Shown in pieces: positions 11,070-20,898 of a stretch of DNA of 64,000 nucleotides. The translations under genes were made by a program, and so were the position numbers. Origin of the DNA: an uncultured Psychrobacter sp. (GTDB lineage: Bacteria; Pseudomonadota; Gammaproteobacteria; Pseudomonadales; Moraxellaceae). Position 1 is the first letter of the stretch, and every line of letters starts with the position of its first letter. The notes under the pieces were generated by a model. That model was not told the origin of the DNA and searched no databases. It saw only the letters and a list, made by a program, of their open reading frames with translations. The DNA is taken from assembly GCF_947488565.1 (NCBI RefSeq), contig NZ_CANKZC010000001.1, forward strand, positions 248,001 to 312,000. The letters run 5' to 3'.

Positions 11070-12506
11070 TTATGCAGGAATCTGAGTATAGCTAATACCG
11101 CCCATTTGAGTTGCCAAGCGTAGTACTTGCGTGCTATAGCCTACTTCGTTGTCGTACCAGATGTAGACAGTTGCATGATTGTCAGTAACGATAGTGGCTT
11201 GCGCATCAACAATACCAACGTGCTTAGTACCAACAAAATCTGTTGATACAGCTTCTGTCGAATCGGTATAAGAAATTTGTGATTGCCAAGTATTACTGTT
11301 AGCCATCTTACGCAAAAACTCATTTAACGCGTCTGCACCTTGTGGCGCTTGTTTTAAATTTAAGTTCAAAATCGCCAAACTGACATTAGGAGTAGGTACA
11401 CGAATAGCATTACCTGTCAGTTTACCGCCAAGCTCTGGTAGTGCTTTGCCAACCGCTTTAGCCGCGCCAGTGCTAGTAATCACCATGTTTAGTACTGCAC
11501 TGCGACCACGACGATCAGACTTATGATAGTTATCAATTAAGTTTTGATCATTAGTAAACGAATGAATCGTTTCAACATGACCGTTTTCGATACCATATTC
11601 ATCGTTTAATACTTTCAATGTTGGCGTAATGGCATTGGTCGTGCAACTTGCAGCACTAACGATGGTGTCTTCACCAACAGTATCGTTATTAACACCATAA
11701 ACGACGTTTTTGATATCTCCGCCAGCGGGCGCAGTCAATAACACTTTATTGACGCCTTGAGATTGTAGGTGTTTACCTAGGCCTGCTTCATCTTTCCATA
11801 TACCTGTATTATCAATGACTAACGCATCATCGATACCGTAGGCTGTGTAATCAATCTCACTTGGATCGTTGGCATAAATCACTTGTACAAAACGACCATT
11901 GATAACCATACCATTGTTATCGTCATCAACGCTTACGCCGCCCGTAAAGCTACCATGAATGGAGTCACGCTCAAGCAATGACGCACGCTTGGCAAGATCC
12001 CCTGCAGCAGCCGGACGTACTACGATAGCTTTTAACTGCAAACCCTTTTTGCTAGATGCTTGTGATAATAATAGACGCGTTAAAATTCGTCCAATACGTC
12101 CAAAGCCATACAACACAACGTCAGTAGTACCGTTTTGTGCAGATTTATCGTCACCAGCCTCTTGTAAAGCCGCTTGCAAATCAGTGTCATTGGCGATTAA
12201 TTGACCAACATCAACACGTGCTGATTGAATGTCGCTACTAGAAGCCAATGCTTTAACCATCTCTAAAGTATCAGCAATAGCAATAGGCTTACCATCTTGC
12301 TCACGAATAGCTGCTTTTTGATGCAACGCCAGTACTTGACCGACTGAAGTTGTATCAAGTGTCTCACCGAACAAAGTAACTTGTACATCTCTTTCGTTAT
12401 AGAGTTTGTTTAACAGTCCAATTAACTCAATAGCTTGTTGTTCTTGATCGTTGTAACTACTTAGACGATCTTGATGTAATTGGCGTAAGGTATTAGCTTG
12501 GCTCAC
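11070..12506 (-). CDS. gap: Glyceraldehyde-3-phosphate dehydrogenase, N-terminally extended type
   Basis: NAD(P)-dependent oxidation and phosphorylation of glyceraldehyde 3-phosphate. The first ~130 residues are an extension absent from the common 335-residue enzyme. Then come the Rossmann motif GFGRIGR (about 134-140) and the active site SCTTN with the catalytic Cys at about 288. Such ~480-residue forms are known in Pseudomonas and Acinetobacter and are thought to serve mainly gluconeogenesis. I prefer a GTG start at 12506 (product MSQANTL). AAGGA lies eight bases before it, whereas the ATG at 12515 directly abuts that site. The gene is probably monocistronic, with a hairpin terminator about 100 bp downstream. 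Confidence 0.95.
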   Translation of the reverse strand: MSQANTLRQLHQDRLSSYNDQEQQAIELIGLLNKLYNERDVQVTLFGETLDTTSVGQVLALHQKAAIREQDGKPIAIADTLEMVKALASSSDIQSARVDVGQLIANDTDLQAALQEAGDDKSAQNGTTDVVLYGFGRIGRILTRLLLSQASSKKGLQLKAIVVRPAAAGDLAKRASLLERDSIHGSFTGGVSVDDDNNGMVINGRFVQVIYANDPSEIDYTAYGIDDALVIDNTGIWKDEAGLGKHLQSQGVNKVLLTAPAGGDIKNVVYGVNNDTVGEDTIVSAASCTTNAITPTLKVLNDEYGIENGHVETIHSFTNDQNLIDNYHKSDRRGRSAVLNMVITSTGAAKAVGKALPELGGKLTGNAIRVPTPNVSLAILNLNLKQAPQGADALNEFLRKMANSNTWQSQISYTDSTEAVSTDFVGTKHVGIVDAQATIVTDNHATVYIWYDNEVGYSTQVLRLATQMGGISYTQIPA

Positions 12507-12794
12507 GAGAAACATCCTTATGGTCAGTAAAATGTGTTTGTAAAATATAGAAAGCTATGTAAGTACTAAAAACTTATAAACTGAGAGAGACGCTACGTTA
12601 GTAAAATTGATACATACTTATTAATCATTATATTATGTAGTAGGTTTATAAGCCCTTTGGTCGTACTTATCATAGGTTTTAATTGGGGTACATTTTAGCT
12701 CAAAATGCCTGATTTTGCTAGTGATAACCGTTATTACTAACGTTTGATATCAATCATGTATTGTTTTTGACAGAAACTATGTTCACAACATAGC

Positions 12795-12823
12795 AAAAAG
12801 GCAACTTATTAGGTCACCTTTTT
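12795..12823 (-). terminator. Terminator downstream of the lipocalin gene
   Basis: On the minus strand AAAAGGTGAC and GTTGCCTTTT pair over 10 bp (two wobbles) around a 7-base loop and end in T5. It is about 90 bp past the lipocalin stop. The rest of the 12507-12914 interval is AT-rich and carries the gap promoter. I see no gene in it. Confidence 0.65.
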
Positions 12824-12914
12824 ATTTATCTACCAAACTGAGTCAATAGTCACTATTAAGTTCGCTACAAACAGACAAAAGACTACTGATCACTTAATCA
12901 ATTTTTATTTAATA

Positions 12915-13613
12915 TTAAGGGACCAGATTTACGGTCTGATTACGATGATCCGTTAATGTGAAAGCTTTTAGATCATAACCCTGTTGTTGAGCAATTTGAC
13001 GATATTTTGCATAAGCTTCTTGTGAAATATTTGGTGAACGAGCCAGCAGCCACAAATATTCTTTATCTGGGGTACCAACCAAAGCCGTTTTATAATTGGG
13101 ATCATGTGCCAATACCCAGTAATCGGCACGCCCAACAGGTAACCAGCGAATCCATGACGGTAAAAAAGTAACCTTAAGCTTACTACCTGTATCATCTGCA
13201 GGCTTTGCAAGCCCTTCTGCAGTAACCGATTCACCATCTTCATCAATACACTGGTTCAATACCGTGATACCAGTATCTTTTGCATTAGGAGTATAGGTAG
13301 CAGTCACATCGCTGGCACAGTTGCGCTGAAAATACATTGGTAAACGACCAATCTCATACCATGTTCCACTATATTTTGTTAAATCAAGACTATCTACTGT
13401 AGTTGGTTCAGTAGCTGACTGATGAATAATAGAAGAAGGTGTAATATCTATAGTATTGTTGGTTGCTGTCTTTGCATCTACTTTACCAGTACTGACGCTA
13501 GTAACATCATGTGAAGCAGGCATTTCCGGCGGCGTTGCAGCATAGGCTGAAAACGCAGCTAGCGGTACAATGATCGCTAGCGCTATTCCAGTGTGTTTAA
13601 TCAGACTATTCAT
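12915..13613 (-). CDS. Secreted lipocalin, Blc-like
   Basis: Bacterial lipocalins bind lipids or small hydrophobic ligands and are linked to membrane stress. The signature GTWYEIGRLPMYFQRNC and the barrel segments that follow (TATYTPN, YWVLAHDPNYKTALVGTP, YLWLLARSP) are clear. The start is placed at the internal ATG at 13613, where GGAG lies 9-12 bases upstream and a signal peptide begins (MNSLIKHTG... cleaved near AYA-ATPPE). The open frame continues 83 codons further upstream to 13862, but that part is Asn/Ser-rich and has no good ribosome site. E. coli Blc is a lipoprotein. Here no Cys follows the signal, so the protein is probably a soluble periplasmic form, with about 40 linker residues before the barrel. 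A stand-alone gene. Confidence 0.88.
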   Translation of the reverse strand: MNSLIKHTGIALAIIVPLAAFSAYAATPPEMPASHDVTSVSTGKVDAKTATNNTIDITPSSIIHQSATEPTTVDSLDLTKYSGTWYEIGRLPMYFQRNCASDVTATYTPNAKDTGITVLNQCIDEDGESVTAEGLAKPADDTGSKLKVTFLPSWIRWLPVGRADYWVLAHDPNYKTALVGTPDKEYLWLLARSPNISQEAYAKYRQIAQQQGYDLKAFTLTDHRNQTVNLVP

Positions 13614-14161
13614 AAATATACGCTCCGGCACTTCGTCATTTAAGCCCGTAGAAGTAAGATCGTTATTTATTGATTTCTCACTGCCTGAAAGCAAATGTAT
13701 AGACTTATTATAGTTGGCATCATTGCTAGCATTACTATAATTATTCGCTGTATTTACATCATCTATTAAACGCTTGTTAACCAATTGATGATTTTGCCCA
13801 GACTGAGAACCGGCTGCCTGTATATCAGAATATTCTGACGTAGGTAACTTGTTGGTTTTCATAAAAATACCATTATTTTTTGAATTAATAGTGCGGTTTA
13901 TTAGTCGATATGAATATGGTTATAGTAAGGCGTATAATTAGTCGCCTACTCCATATTTTTATCTCACATAATTTTTAACTGTAATATTAAAGATATAATG
14001 GAAATCAGAACAGTGTAGCATTGTAGGGAAAAGCAACCGTTTGTAAATAATATTGTCTTTGTTAGTAATACTAAATACATAGTAACTGGTATGTAAAAGA
14101 TTTAATGAAAAAAGATAATAGACTATGGTAAAGAAAACGATGCTATTTTTCATTCATAAGC
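13614..14161. other. Non-coding interval upstream of the lipocalin gene
   Basis: About 550 bp between the lipocalin start and the stop of the Nudix gene. The 250 bp nearest the lipocalin are open in its frame but look like untranslated leader. The remainder is very AT-rich with only chance frames. No RNA gene, repeat or terminator stands out. Confidence 0.4.
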
Positions 14162-15238
14162 TTAAAGAAACTGCCGGATACCAGCTATACTCGTGGCGCC
14201 ATACTGCGTCGCTTGAGTAAATAAATTGGGTGATAATCCACCTAAACCAATGACAGGCATGTCTGCAAGTGCTGCTAGATCTGACCATGTTTCCCAGCCT
14301 AAAGCCTTAGCATCAGGATGCGTTTGAGTGGCCAGTACAGGGGATAAAAAAATACCGATGACTGGTGACTCTTGTCGCTCTAAACGACTATTGGCAAGTT
14401 TATTGGCTGCATAAATACTATCAGCATCATGACAACTTACTATTAATGGATGATGTAAAGATTGCAATTGAGCAGCATTATTTTTAACTTCATCAACCCA
14501 CTGTAGTAACGATGTCTGTGTTAGATGATGCGCTATAATTTGATGACTAGATGCTGGGTGATGGTTTGAATAATGTTCGTTGATGTCATCGGGCATAATG
14601 ACTTTAATATCTGGTCGCTGACCCATCAGCTGCTTTGCAACGTTCTTTGAGCCTATATCTTGGACTCGAATATATACCCAAGCATCTGACGCTATGTGAG
14701 CTTGATGATATTGTAACCATGCTGTCGCTGCGTCAGGGTATGTGCTGAAATGTGATAAAGGATAGGTAATTGCTATTTTTGAAGGCAAGCGTAGCCACTC
14801 AAGAATCGTTTTGTTAGCAGCTGGCAAATTGTAGCTTCCTGCTAATAGCTCAGATTTATTTACCCATGCTAGCATCTGTCCTTCTAAACCATAGTCTTGA
14901 TGTTTATATACGTCATACTGATGAGACGTCAGCTCGACACGATAGACTTGTAAACTTACTTTTTTATCGCCGTAATCATGGTGCAATCGCCCAAGCTTAA
15001 CGATCGTATTATAATGAATGACAATGCCCGTTTCTTCAGCAACTTCCCGTATCAGTGCTTGATTTGCAGTTTCATGAGCCTCTATCTTGCCGCCTATAAA
15101 TTCATAGCGATTGCCTTGATGTTGAGACTTATCTCGAAATCCAAGCAAATATTTATCTTTATAGTAAATAACAGCAACAGCGACGTTAATCGTGACAGTT
15201 ATATCGTTGCCTAGTTGTTTGGTCGATGCATTTGACAT
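14162..15238 (-). CDS. Nudix hydrolase fused to a thiamine-phosphate-synthase-like domain
   Basis: The N-terminal ~130 residues are a MutT-type Nudix domain: the box begins GGKIEAHE and ends REVAEETG, matching GX5EX7REUXEEXGU. This suggests hydrolysis of oxidised dGTP (8-oxo-dGTP) to the monophosphate. The C-terminal ~200 residues resemble the TMP synthase/TenI barrel and end in GLGGLSPNLFTQATQYGATSIAGI. Their enzymatic role in such fusions is not established. This architecture is known in gammaproteobacteria, often labelled Nudix family or MutT. I start at the ATG at 15238, which has AAGGAGAG immediately upstream. The frame extends 55 codons further without a ribosome site. It is divergent from hemP. 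Confidence 0.9.
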   Translation of the reverse strand: MSNASTKQLGNDITVTINVAVAVIYYKDKYLLGFRDKSQHQGNRYEFIGGKIEAHETANQALIREVAEETGIVIHYNTIVKLGRLHHDYGDKKVSLQVYRVELTSHQYDVYKHQDYGLEGQMLAWVNKSELLAGSYNLPAANKTILEWLRLPSKIAITYPLSHFSTYPDAATAWLQYHQAHIASDAWVYIRVQDIGSKNVAKQLMGQRPDIKVIMPDDINEHYSNHHPASSHQIIAHHLTQTSLLQWVDEVKNNAAQLQSLHHPLIVSCHDADSIYAANKLANSRLERQESPVIGIFLSPVLATQTHPDAKALGWETWSDLAALADMPVIGLGGLSPNLFTQATQYGATSIAGIRQFL

Positions 15239-15411
15239 AGCTCTCTCCTTAATCTTTCCTCTTATAAAGCTTTTCGTCCAAAGTTTGGTCAAGTTTCTTA
15301 GAATTAAGCCTAAAATTTTTTCAAAAATAATGTTAGTAATAATTGAATTAGATATATTTACACAATAACTGTATTTTATTTTATCAATTGGCTTGCAAAA
15401 CACTTAAATGT

Positions 15412-15432
15412 AAATGATAATTATTATCGTTA
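15412..15432 (+). promoter_or_regulatory. Fur box upstream of hemP
   Basis: The sequence TGATAATTATTATC, with its left flank, matches 16 of 19 positions of the Fur consensus GATAATGATAATCATTATC. It lies about 50 bp before the hemP start. It predicts iron repression of hemP and perhaps of the divergent Nudix gene. Confidence 0.8.
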
Positions 15433-15478
15433 GAAACCACTATTACTTTAACCGTTATTTAATCAAAAGGAATTCACT

Positions 15479-15643
15479 ATGAGTATGGTCATTTCTCGCT
15501 ACTTAAACTGCCGTGAAAATCGTTTGCCTACTTTACAATCGCAGCACTTGTTTGCTTTAACCAAGGAAGTCCGTATTGAGCATGAAGGCGAAGAGTATCG
15601 CTTGCGTTTGACTCGTAACAATCGCTTAATTTTGACCAAATAA
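15479..15643 (+). CDS. hemP: HemP-family hemin uptake protein
   Basis: A 54-residue gene. The C-terminal half carries the HemP signature, a YRLRLTRN run followed by RLILTK at the very end. HemP proteins are small and iron-repressed and are usually beside haem-uptake receptors. In some proteobacteria they act as activators of haem-uptake genes. The ATG at 15479 follows an AAAAGGA ribosome site. A Fur box lies upstream and an intrinsic terminator directly after it, so this is a single-gene, iron-regulated transcript. No haem receptor or transporter gene is next to it, which is unusual for the family. The family call rests on the conserved C-terminus and the regulation. Confidence 0.88.
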   Translation: MSMVISRYLNCRENRLPTLQSQHLFALTKEVRIEHEGEEYRLRLTRNNRLILTK

Positions 15644-15661
15644 CCTAATTGCACCAATAAA

Positions 15662-15690
15662 AAACGCCTCTATCGAAAGGCGTTTTTTAT
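15662..15690 (+). terminator. Intrinsic terminator of hemP
   Basis: AACGCCT and AGGCGTT pair around a 7-base loop, followed by six T, about 20 bp past the hemP stop. Confidence 0.9.
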
Positions 15691-15782
15691 TGGAAGATAA
15701 TCAGCACTGGCTATTGATAGCAGCCTTTTATCATAGTCGACAACCACAGTCATCCCTAAGATAGCGCAATGAGCACAGCTAT

Positions 15783-18700
15783 TTAAAACTGCCAGCTATA
15801 GACCACATCTACAGCATTTTCAGCCGCAGAGGTCGCCTCGACATAAATACGGCGTGTCAATTGATAACGAATAGACAAGCTGTTTTCCGCGTTAAATACG
15901 CCAACCCCATAACGAATGTATAAATCAGGAGTGACGTAACCTGTGACATTAACATTAGTATCTTCACTGTTACCTGAAGCATCCACAGTTAGACTCTGCA
16001 AACCAAAGGCTTGCCCAATCTGATTGGTCAAACTTCGTGTGCCAGTCAAGCCAAAGTTGAGGCCAGCTGCCGCCAAACTATTAGTGACCTGTGACTTAAA
16101 TCCTTGTTCACTAACTTGAGTTGCTTCACCATCGTCTATACGACCAGTCACTAGAGCATTCATCGCTTGTTGTTGCGTCAAGCCTGCATTGTTAAAAACA
16201 ACGATATTTGGGTTTTCAGTGTTGCCTGTCACACGTACACCGACTGTTTTATCATCAATTATTTTTACAGCCTCGATACTTAGATTGGGCTTCATCACAT
16301 CGCCGTTAAAGCGTATCTGTCCATAATTTAGCTCTAAATTCTGTCCAAACGCATCGATACTGGTACGGCGAGATACTTGAACGACTCCTTTAGCGCGCAT
16401 GACACCAGTACCATTTTGACTGATATTAAGAGCACCTGCCAAAGGAATGACAGCACCAAAGCCACGGAAGTTGATATCATCACCCAAATCAATACCGATA
16501 TCAGCGTTAATCGACCAAGGTTTTGATATCGCTAAAACGTCATCGATATTACCAATTAAACGTCTATCGATCACCACTGCATCTTCAGTTTGGGTGATAA
16601 TATCTTCACTGGCTTCAGGAGGACGAATCGTCGCTGATGGTACGCTAACTGCACCTTCAATGTTAACGTAGCGATCGCCTGGTCGCACGATAATATCGAT
16701 ATCAGGATTGACCTCAGCCAATAATAATGGTGGCTGCGTTAACACCAATCTTTCACCAACAATACTCAGTTTGGCTTGCAGCTCTTGTTGCCAATTGATG
16801 GTTCCAATCAAGGTACCTGTACCTGTACCACTATTAAACTTACCGTCAATAGCCGCTTCTGTCCCGCGGATTTTTGCTGTAGCGTTTATTTTGGATAAAT
16901 TGACTGGTAGGTCAAGCATCGCAACACGACCATTAGCAAGTTTTACATCGCCATAAAACTGGGGCTTGGTTAAGGTGCCGCCAATGCCGCCTGCCATCGT
17001 AATATTACCTTCTAATACGCGCATTCCTGGGAAAAACGGCTTTAAGATAGCCAGATTAAATTCATTAAGTACTAATGCCCCTGATATTGGTTTGGGCGCT
17101 TTGTACGGATCTACGATGGCTTCAGCGTAACCGCGAGCACCATTACCAGTATTGACATCTGCACGCAGTTTTAGTCCTTCAGGAACTGATAATGCGATGA
17201 GTGATATACGCTCATAAGGGATGGTTACAGGTGCAGCATCACCATCTTGAATCAGACCTATTTTGCCATTGTCAGAATATAGCGTCGTATTGATGGTAGG
17301 CGGTTTGCCACGTTGCCAGCCGACAATAGCTTTGCCATTAATCTGACCATGCCAATCAATATCTTTGGGTAAGAACACTGAAAACAATGATGTATCAAGC
17401 TTTTGCAAAGCCAAATTAACACTACCACCAGCAGCTGAAGCTATAAGGTTTTCGCGCAAACATAATTTGCCAGTCTGATCCTCTGCTTGCCAGCAGTGCG
17501 CTGCTAACTGTACTTTTAGATCAGTTTTGCCACTATTCTGTGGTTTTGGTAAATTTACAATAGCCTGTGCAGGTTGTAACTGGTTTAAGGTTGCATATTG
17601 CGACTGGACACGTCCTTTACCTATCACCCCTGACCAACTCAACTGGTCACGATTAAAACCACCTTTTAATCGTGTTGAGATGTTCAATTTTTCATTAGCC
17701 ATCTTAAGGTTGACGACGTGACTTTGCTCAGTACCACTAAACGAGGCATCAATGTTCTTAAAACTTTGCCCAGCTGCATCTAAACCTTCTGCACTAATAA
17801 TCAGTTGACTAGGACTATTGGCTAAATTCACAAGTTTACCGCGTACACGGCCTTCACGTAAGATAAATCCAGGCAACACAATACGCTCACCGACCAAATC
17901 TACGTAGATCGTTGGCAACGCCTGGCCTGCTGGCTGTGACAAGGTCGCACCGCCAGTGACTTTGCCCGTCAGCTTATCTGAGAGTTGATCGAGACTAGTG
18001 ATATTGATTTTTGTTTGCAACTGCTTGGCATTACCATCAGCCGTCAGGTAGTTGTCGCCCCATCGTAGTACTAAGTTATTTGCATTCAGATTATCGATGA
18101 GAGCATTGACCTGCTGATATTGAGACTCAACGTCTTGGGCTTTTAAACGCTCAAAATAGTTGGTCAGATCTTCAGGTAAGTTTAATTTAGCCGCCAAGCT
18201 CCCTTTGGCACTCAAAGGCTGACCTTTTAGAGTACCGTTTAGATCGATTTGTGTTAGGTTGATAATCTGCTGTGCTTTACGCCAGCTACCATCCGTTTTT
18301 ATATTGCCCGTAATCGTACTTGGGGTATCTTTTAGGAAGTAACCTAGATTAAAGCGATCCATCACCGCACTAATATCCCAAGCAACCCCTTTGCTTACAT
18401 CGACTGAGCCTTGGGCATCAATACTACCTGCTTTGCCTATATGACGAAAACGCTTGATACGGATGAGCTGTGAGTCCCCATTGGCATCAATGGTCAATTT
18501 ACCAGCAGGTAGCTGTTTGGCATCTAGCATCCCATCAAAATTTACAGCAAAACGTTGTAGTTTACCCTTTTCATCAGGATGGTTTTTGGACGCAGATTGC
18601 CACTGCCCACTGGTGTTCAAATCACCGGAAAGAATAGCTGGATTATTCGGTAAAAAATAACCCAAATCAAAATTATTAAAGCGGCCGTTTACTGTCCAGC

Positions 18701-20777
18701 CAATATCTTGGCGCAGATCAAGCACACCTTTTACATTAACAGCGCCCGCCTCACCAGTATAATCCAACTTGCGCACATTGATTAGCTTTGGTGTACCAGC
18801 TGCATCAATAGATAGTCGACCATCAGGAACATTAGCAGTATCGAGCTGACCATCAAAACGTGCATCGAAAACCGACAGCTCACCTCCAATGAGATCAATG
18901 CTTGCGTCACCTGTCCCTGCTATACCAATGTCACGACCCTCTTGTGCGGCATCAAGCTGAGCTTCTAAATCCGTATTATTGAGATTAATAATATGCCGCT
19001 GACCTTTAACACCATTTTTGGTGATATCTAGCAAACGACCACTGGCATTAAGGCGGCCTGTTAGACGCTCAAGTGGTAAATCGTTACGATATTGTTTGGG
19101 TAGCAAGCCATTAGTGCGCGCATCGATCTGCCACGTCAAAGGTCGGCGCTTAGTTGCTAGCTGTATTTGCCCATTACCCGATAAATCACCAACGATGCCT
19201 TTATAGTTGAGACTATTTATATCAATGACATCGCCATTCTTACGGACTTTGACATCATAATTGCCTTTAGGGGCTGCGCTTAACTCATTGATAAGGGCAT
19301 TGGCATCAACAGACAAACGTGCACCGCGCACAATGACATCAGCTTGTCCATTTGGACTGTTGATGTTACCGATATTAGGGATATCACTACGAATAAGGTT
19401 TTGCCAATTGGCATTGATATACCAAGGAGCCACCTGTTTAGACTTTAATGAAGTCTTACCACGTACTATATTGGTATTGATGTGCTCACCATCACGCTGA
19501 CGCAAGTCTGCATCAATCTGCGTATTACCAACACTATTTTGTTGTTGATAATGCACCGATAGTCGACCATTAAGCTTTTGCGGTGCATACGCCTTAAAGT
19601 CAGTATACTCATCAGGAATGGCGCGGCGAACATCAAAGTTACTACCTGTCGCTCGCACTTTTGCATCAAAGCTACTTTGCCAATCCAAAATACCTTGTAA
19701 TATTAAATGTCCAGCTGGAACATTAGCGTCTAGACGATCGACACGCATTTGGCTATTGGCGATGATAGCGCGACCCTGATAATGTCCTGAAGGGATGTCT
19801 TTGGCAGTCAACTCAGTATTAATACGCAAACGTATCTCAGAGATGACCCCATTTGCCGTAGCAGTACCACTTCTTAGATGGATGTTTTGGGCATCTGCGT
19901 AAGGAATGAGAACATCATCCCACTGTAATTTGGCTTGAAAAGGCGCATCATTATCGAGACCTTGTACGACAAACTCACCTCGGACATCCCCTTCATTATA
20001 ACGACTACGCACCTTACCTACAGTACGCTTTAAGCTACCTGTCGCTGTAATGTTTAGGGGATCGATATACGCTTTTTCTAAAGCACTGACTTCAGCGATG
20101 GCACTGAGGTCCAATGGATAGTCGCCTTGTAAATCTATATTGCCCTGTAATGCATTGATTTTTACAATATCTGCATAACGCAAATCGCCGCGACCAATGG
20201 TGACTTCACTCCCTACCCACGTTAAATCTCGAGCACTAATATCATGTACCACGATAGGATCTTTGGTGATTTGTTTATAAACAATGTTTTTTATTTTGGC
20301 TTGATCAAAGCGTAGATTGACTGGTAACTTGAGCGTTTTATAATCAAATGGCTCACCTGTCGGAGGTTTGTTATTGATGATTTCTATGCGCTGGATATCA
20401 GCATCTCGAAGGTGCACTTCTTTAGAAAATATAGCGCGCCAGCCTACCTTAACGTATGCTTTATCTACCGAAACCTCAAGATCTTCAGTCGCTTTGATAT
20501 CTATATCTGTGACCCAAATACCATCTCGCAAATTGCCTTTGCCGTATGTAAGTTTAATGCCTGTTTCTGCACTGACCTTTTCTAAGACAAACCTCGTCCC
20601 TGACTCTGTGCCCATCATATAGAAAAATACTGCAAACATAAGCAGTAAAACGACAAGTATCAGTATTAATAATTTGAATACAAAGGACAGTGGATACCAG
20701 CGCTTTACCGCACGGGCATCTCTTTGAGCTGGATCTTCATCGGGTGAACGTTTGGGCGGGGTCTTTTTGTTCAACAT
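15783..20777 (-). CDS. tamB: TamB, translocation and assembly module inner-membrane component
   Basis: Large AsmA-like bridge protein that spans the periplasm, works with TamA in outer-membrane protein insertion, and has been implicated in phospholipid transport. About 1,664 residues. A single N-terminal membrane helix (about residues 32-55) is followed by a very long repetitive beta-rich region. The C-terminus carries the DUF490/TamB domain (segments RRTSIDAFGQNLELNYGQI, VGVRVTGNTENPNIVVFNN, LTQQQAMNALVTGR) and ends in the aromatic sequence VVYSWQF. Start: the ATG at 20777 is preferred over a TTG three codons earlier. It lies 122 bp after tamA on the same strand, so the two form the usual operon. 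It is longer than E. coli TamB (1,259). Confidence 0.95.
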   Translation of the reverse strand: MLNKKTPPKRSPDEDPAQRDARAVKRWYPLSFVFKLLILILVVLLLMFAVFFYMMGTESGTRFVLEKVSAETGIKLTYGKGNLRDGIWVTDIDIKATEDLEVSVDKAYVKVGWRAIFSKEVHLRDADIQRIEIINNKPPTGEPFDYKTLKLPVNLRFDQAKIKNIVYKQITKDPIVVHDISARDLTWVGSEVTIGRGDLRYADIVKINALQGNIDLQGDYPLDLSAIAEVSALEKAYIDPLNITATGSLKRTVGKVRSRYNEGDVRGEFVVQGLDNDAPFQAKLQWDDVLIPYADAQNIHLRSGTATANGVISEIRLRINTELTAKDIPSGHYQGRAIIANSQMRVDRLDANVPAGHLILQGILDWQSSFDAKVRATGSNFDVRRAIPDEYTDFKAYAPQKLNGRLSVHYQQQNSVGNTQIDADLRQRDGEHINTNIVRGKTSLKSKQVAPWYINANWQNLIRSDIPNIGNINSPNGQADVIVRGARLSVDANALINELSAAPKGNYDVKVRKNGDVIDINSLNYKGIVGDLSGNGQIQLATKRRPLTWQIDARTNGLLPKQYRNDLPLERLTGRLNASGRLLDITKNGVKGQRHIINLNNTDLEAQLDAAQEGRDIGIAGTGDASIDLIGGELSVFDARFDGQLDTANVPDGRLSIDAAGTPKLINVRKLDYTGEAGAVNVKGVLDLRQDIGWTVNGRFNNFDLGYFLPNNPAILSGDLNTSGQWQSASKNHPDEKGKLQRFAVNFDGMLDAKQLPAGKLTIDANGDSQLIRIKRFRHIGKAGSIDAQGSVDVSKGVAWDISAVMDRFNLGYFLKDTPSTITGNIKTDGSWRKAQQIINLTQIDLNGTLKGQPLSAKGSLAAKLNLPEDLTNYFERLKAQDVESQYQQVNALIDNLNANNLVLRWGDNYLTADGNAKQLQTKINITSLDQLSDKLTGKVTGGATLSQPAGQALPTIYVDLVGERIVLPGFILREGRVRGKLVNLANSPSQLIISAEGLDAAGQSFKNIDASFSGTEQSHVVNLKMANEKLNISTRLKGGFNRDQLSWSGVIGKGRVQSQYATLNQLQPAQAIVNLPKPQNSGKTDLKVQLAAHCWQAEDQTGKLCLRENLIASAAGGSVNLALQKLDTSLFSVFLPKDIDWHGQINGKAIVGWQRGKPPTINTTLYSDNGKIGLIQDGDAAPVTIPYERISLIALSVPEGLKLRADVNTGNGARGYAEAIVDPYKAPKPISGALVLNEFNLAILKPFFPGMRVLEGNITMAGGIGGTLTKPQFYGDVKLANGRVAMLDLPVNLSKINATAKIRGTEAAIDGKFNSGTGTGTLIGTINWQQELQAKLSIVGERLVLTQPPLLLAEVNPDIDIIVRPGDRYVNIEGAVSVPSATIRPPEASEDIITQTEDAVVIDRRLIGNIDDVLAISKPWSINADIGIDLGDDINFRGFGAVIPLAGALNISQNGTGVMRAKGVVQVSRRTSIDAFGQNLELNYGQIRFNGDVMKPNLSIEAVKIIDDKTVGVRVTGNTENPNIVVFNNAGLTQQQAMNALVTGRIDDGEATQVSEQGFKSQVTNSLAAAGLNFGLTGTRSLTNQIGQAFGLQSLTVDASGNSEDTNVNVTGYVTPDLYIRYGVGVFNAENSLSIRYQLTRRIYVEATSAAENAVDVVYSWQF

Positions 20778-20898
20778 GATACTCAACTACGTTAAAAGAT
20801 TATTTACCAGCAATCGGTAGGATAGATAAAAATGGCTCAAAGACTTTTCTACTTTAATAAACTCAATCATCTACATATAGTCAAGTCTATAATTTTTA

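Noticed and set aside
13614..13862. 83-codon N-terminal extension of the lipocalin
   Set aside because: The internal ATG at 13613 has a good ribosome site and begins a signal peptide, which would be buried if the longer start were used.
13959..14153. 64-codon minus-strand frame upstream of the lipocalin gene
   Set aside because: Phe/Tyr/Ile-rich chance translation of AT-rich DNA without a start signal.
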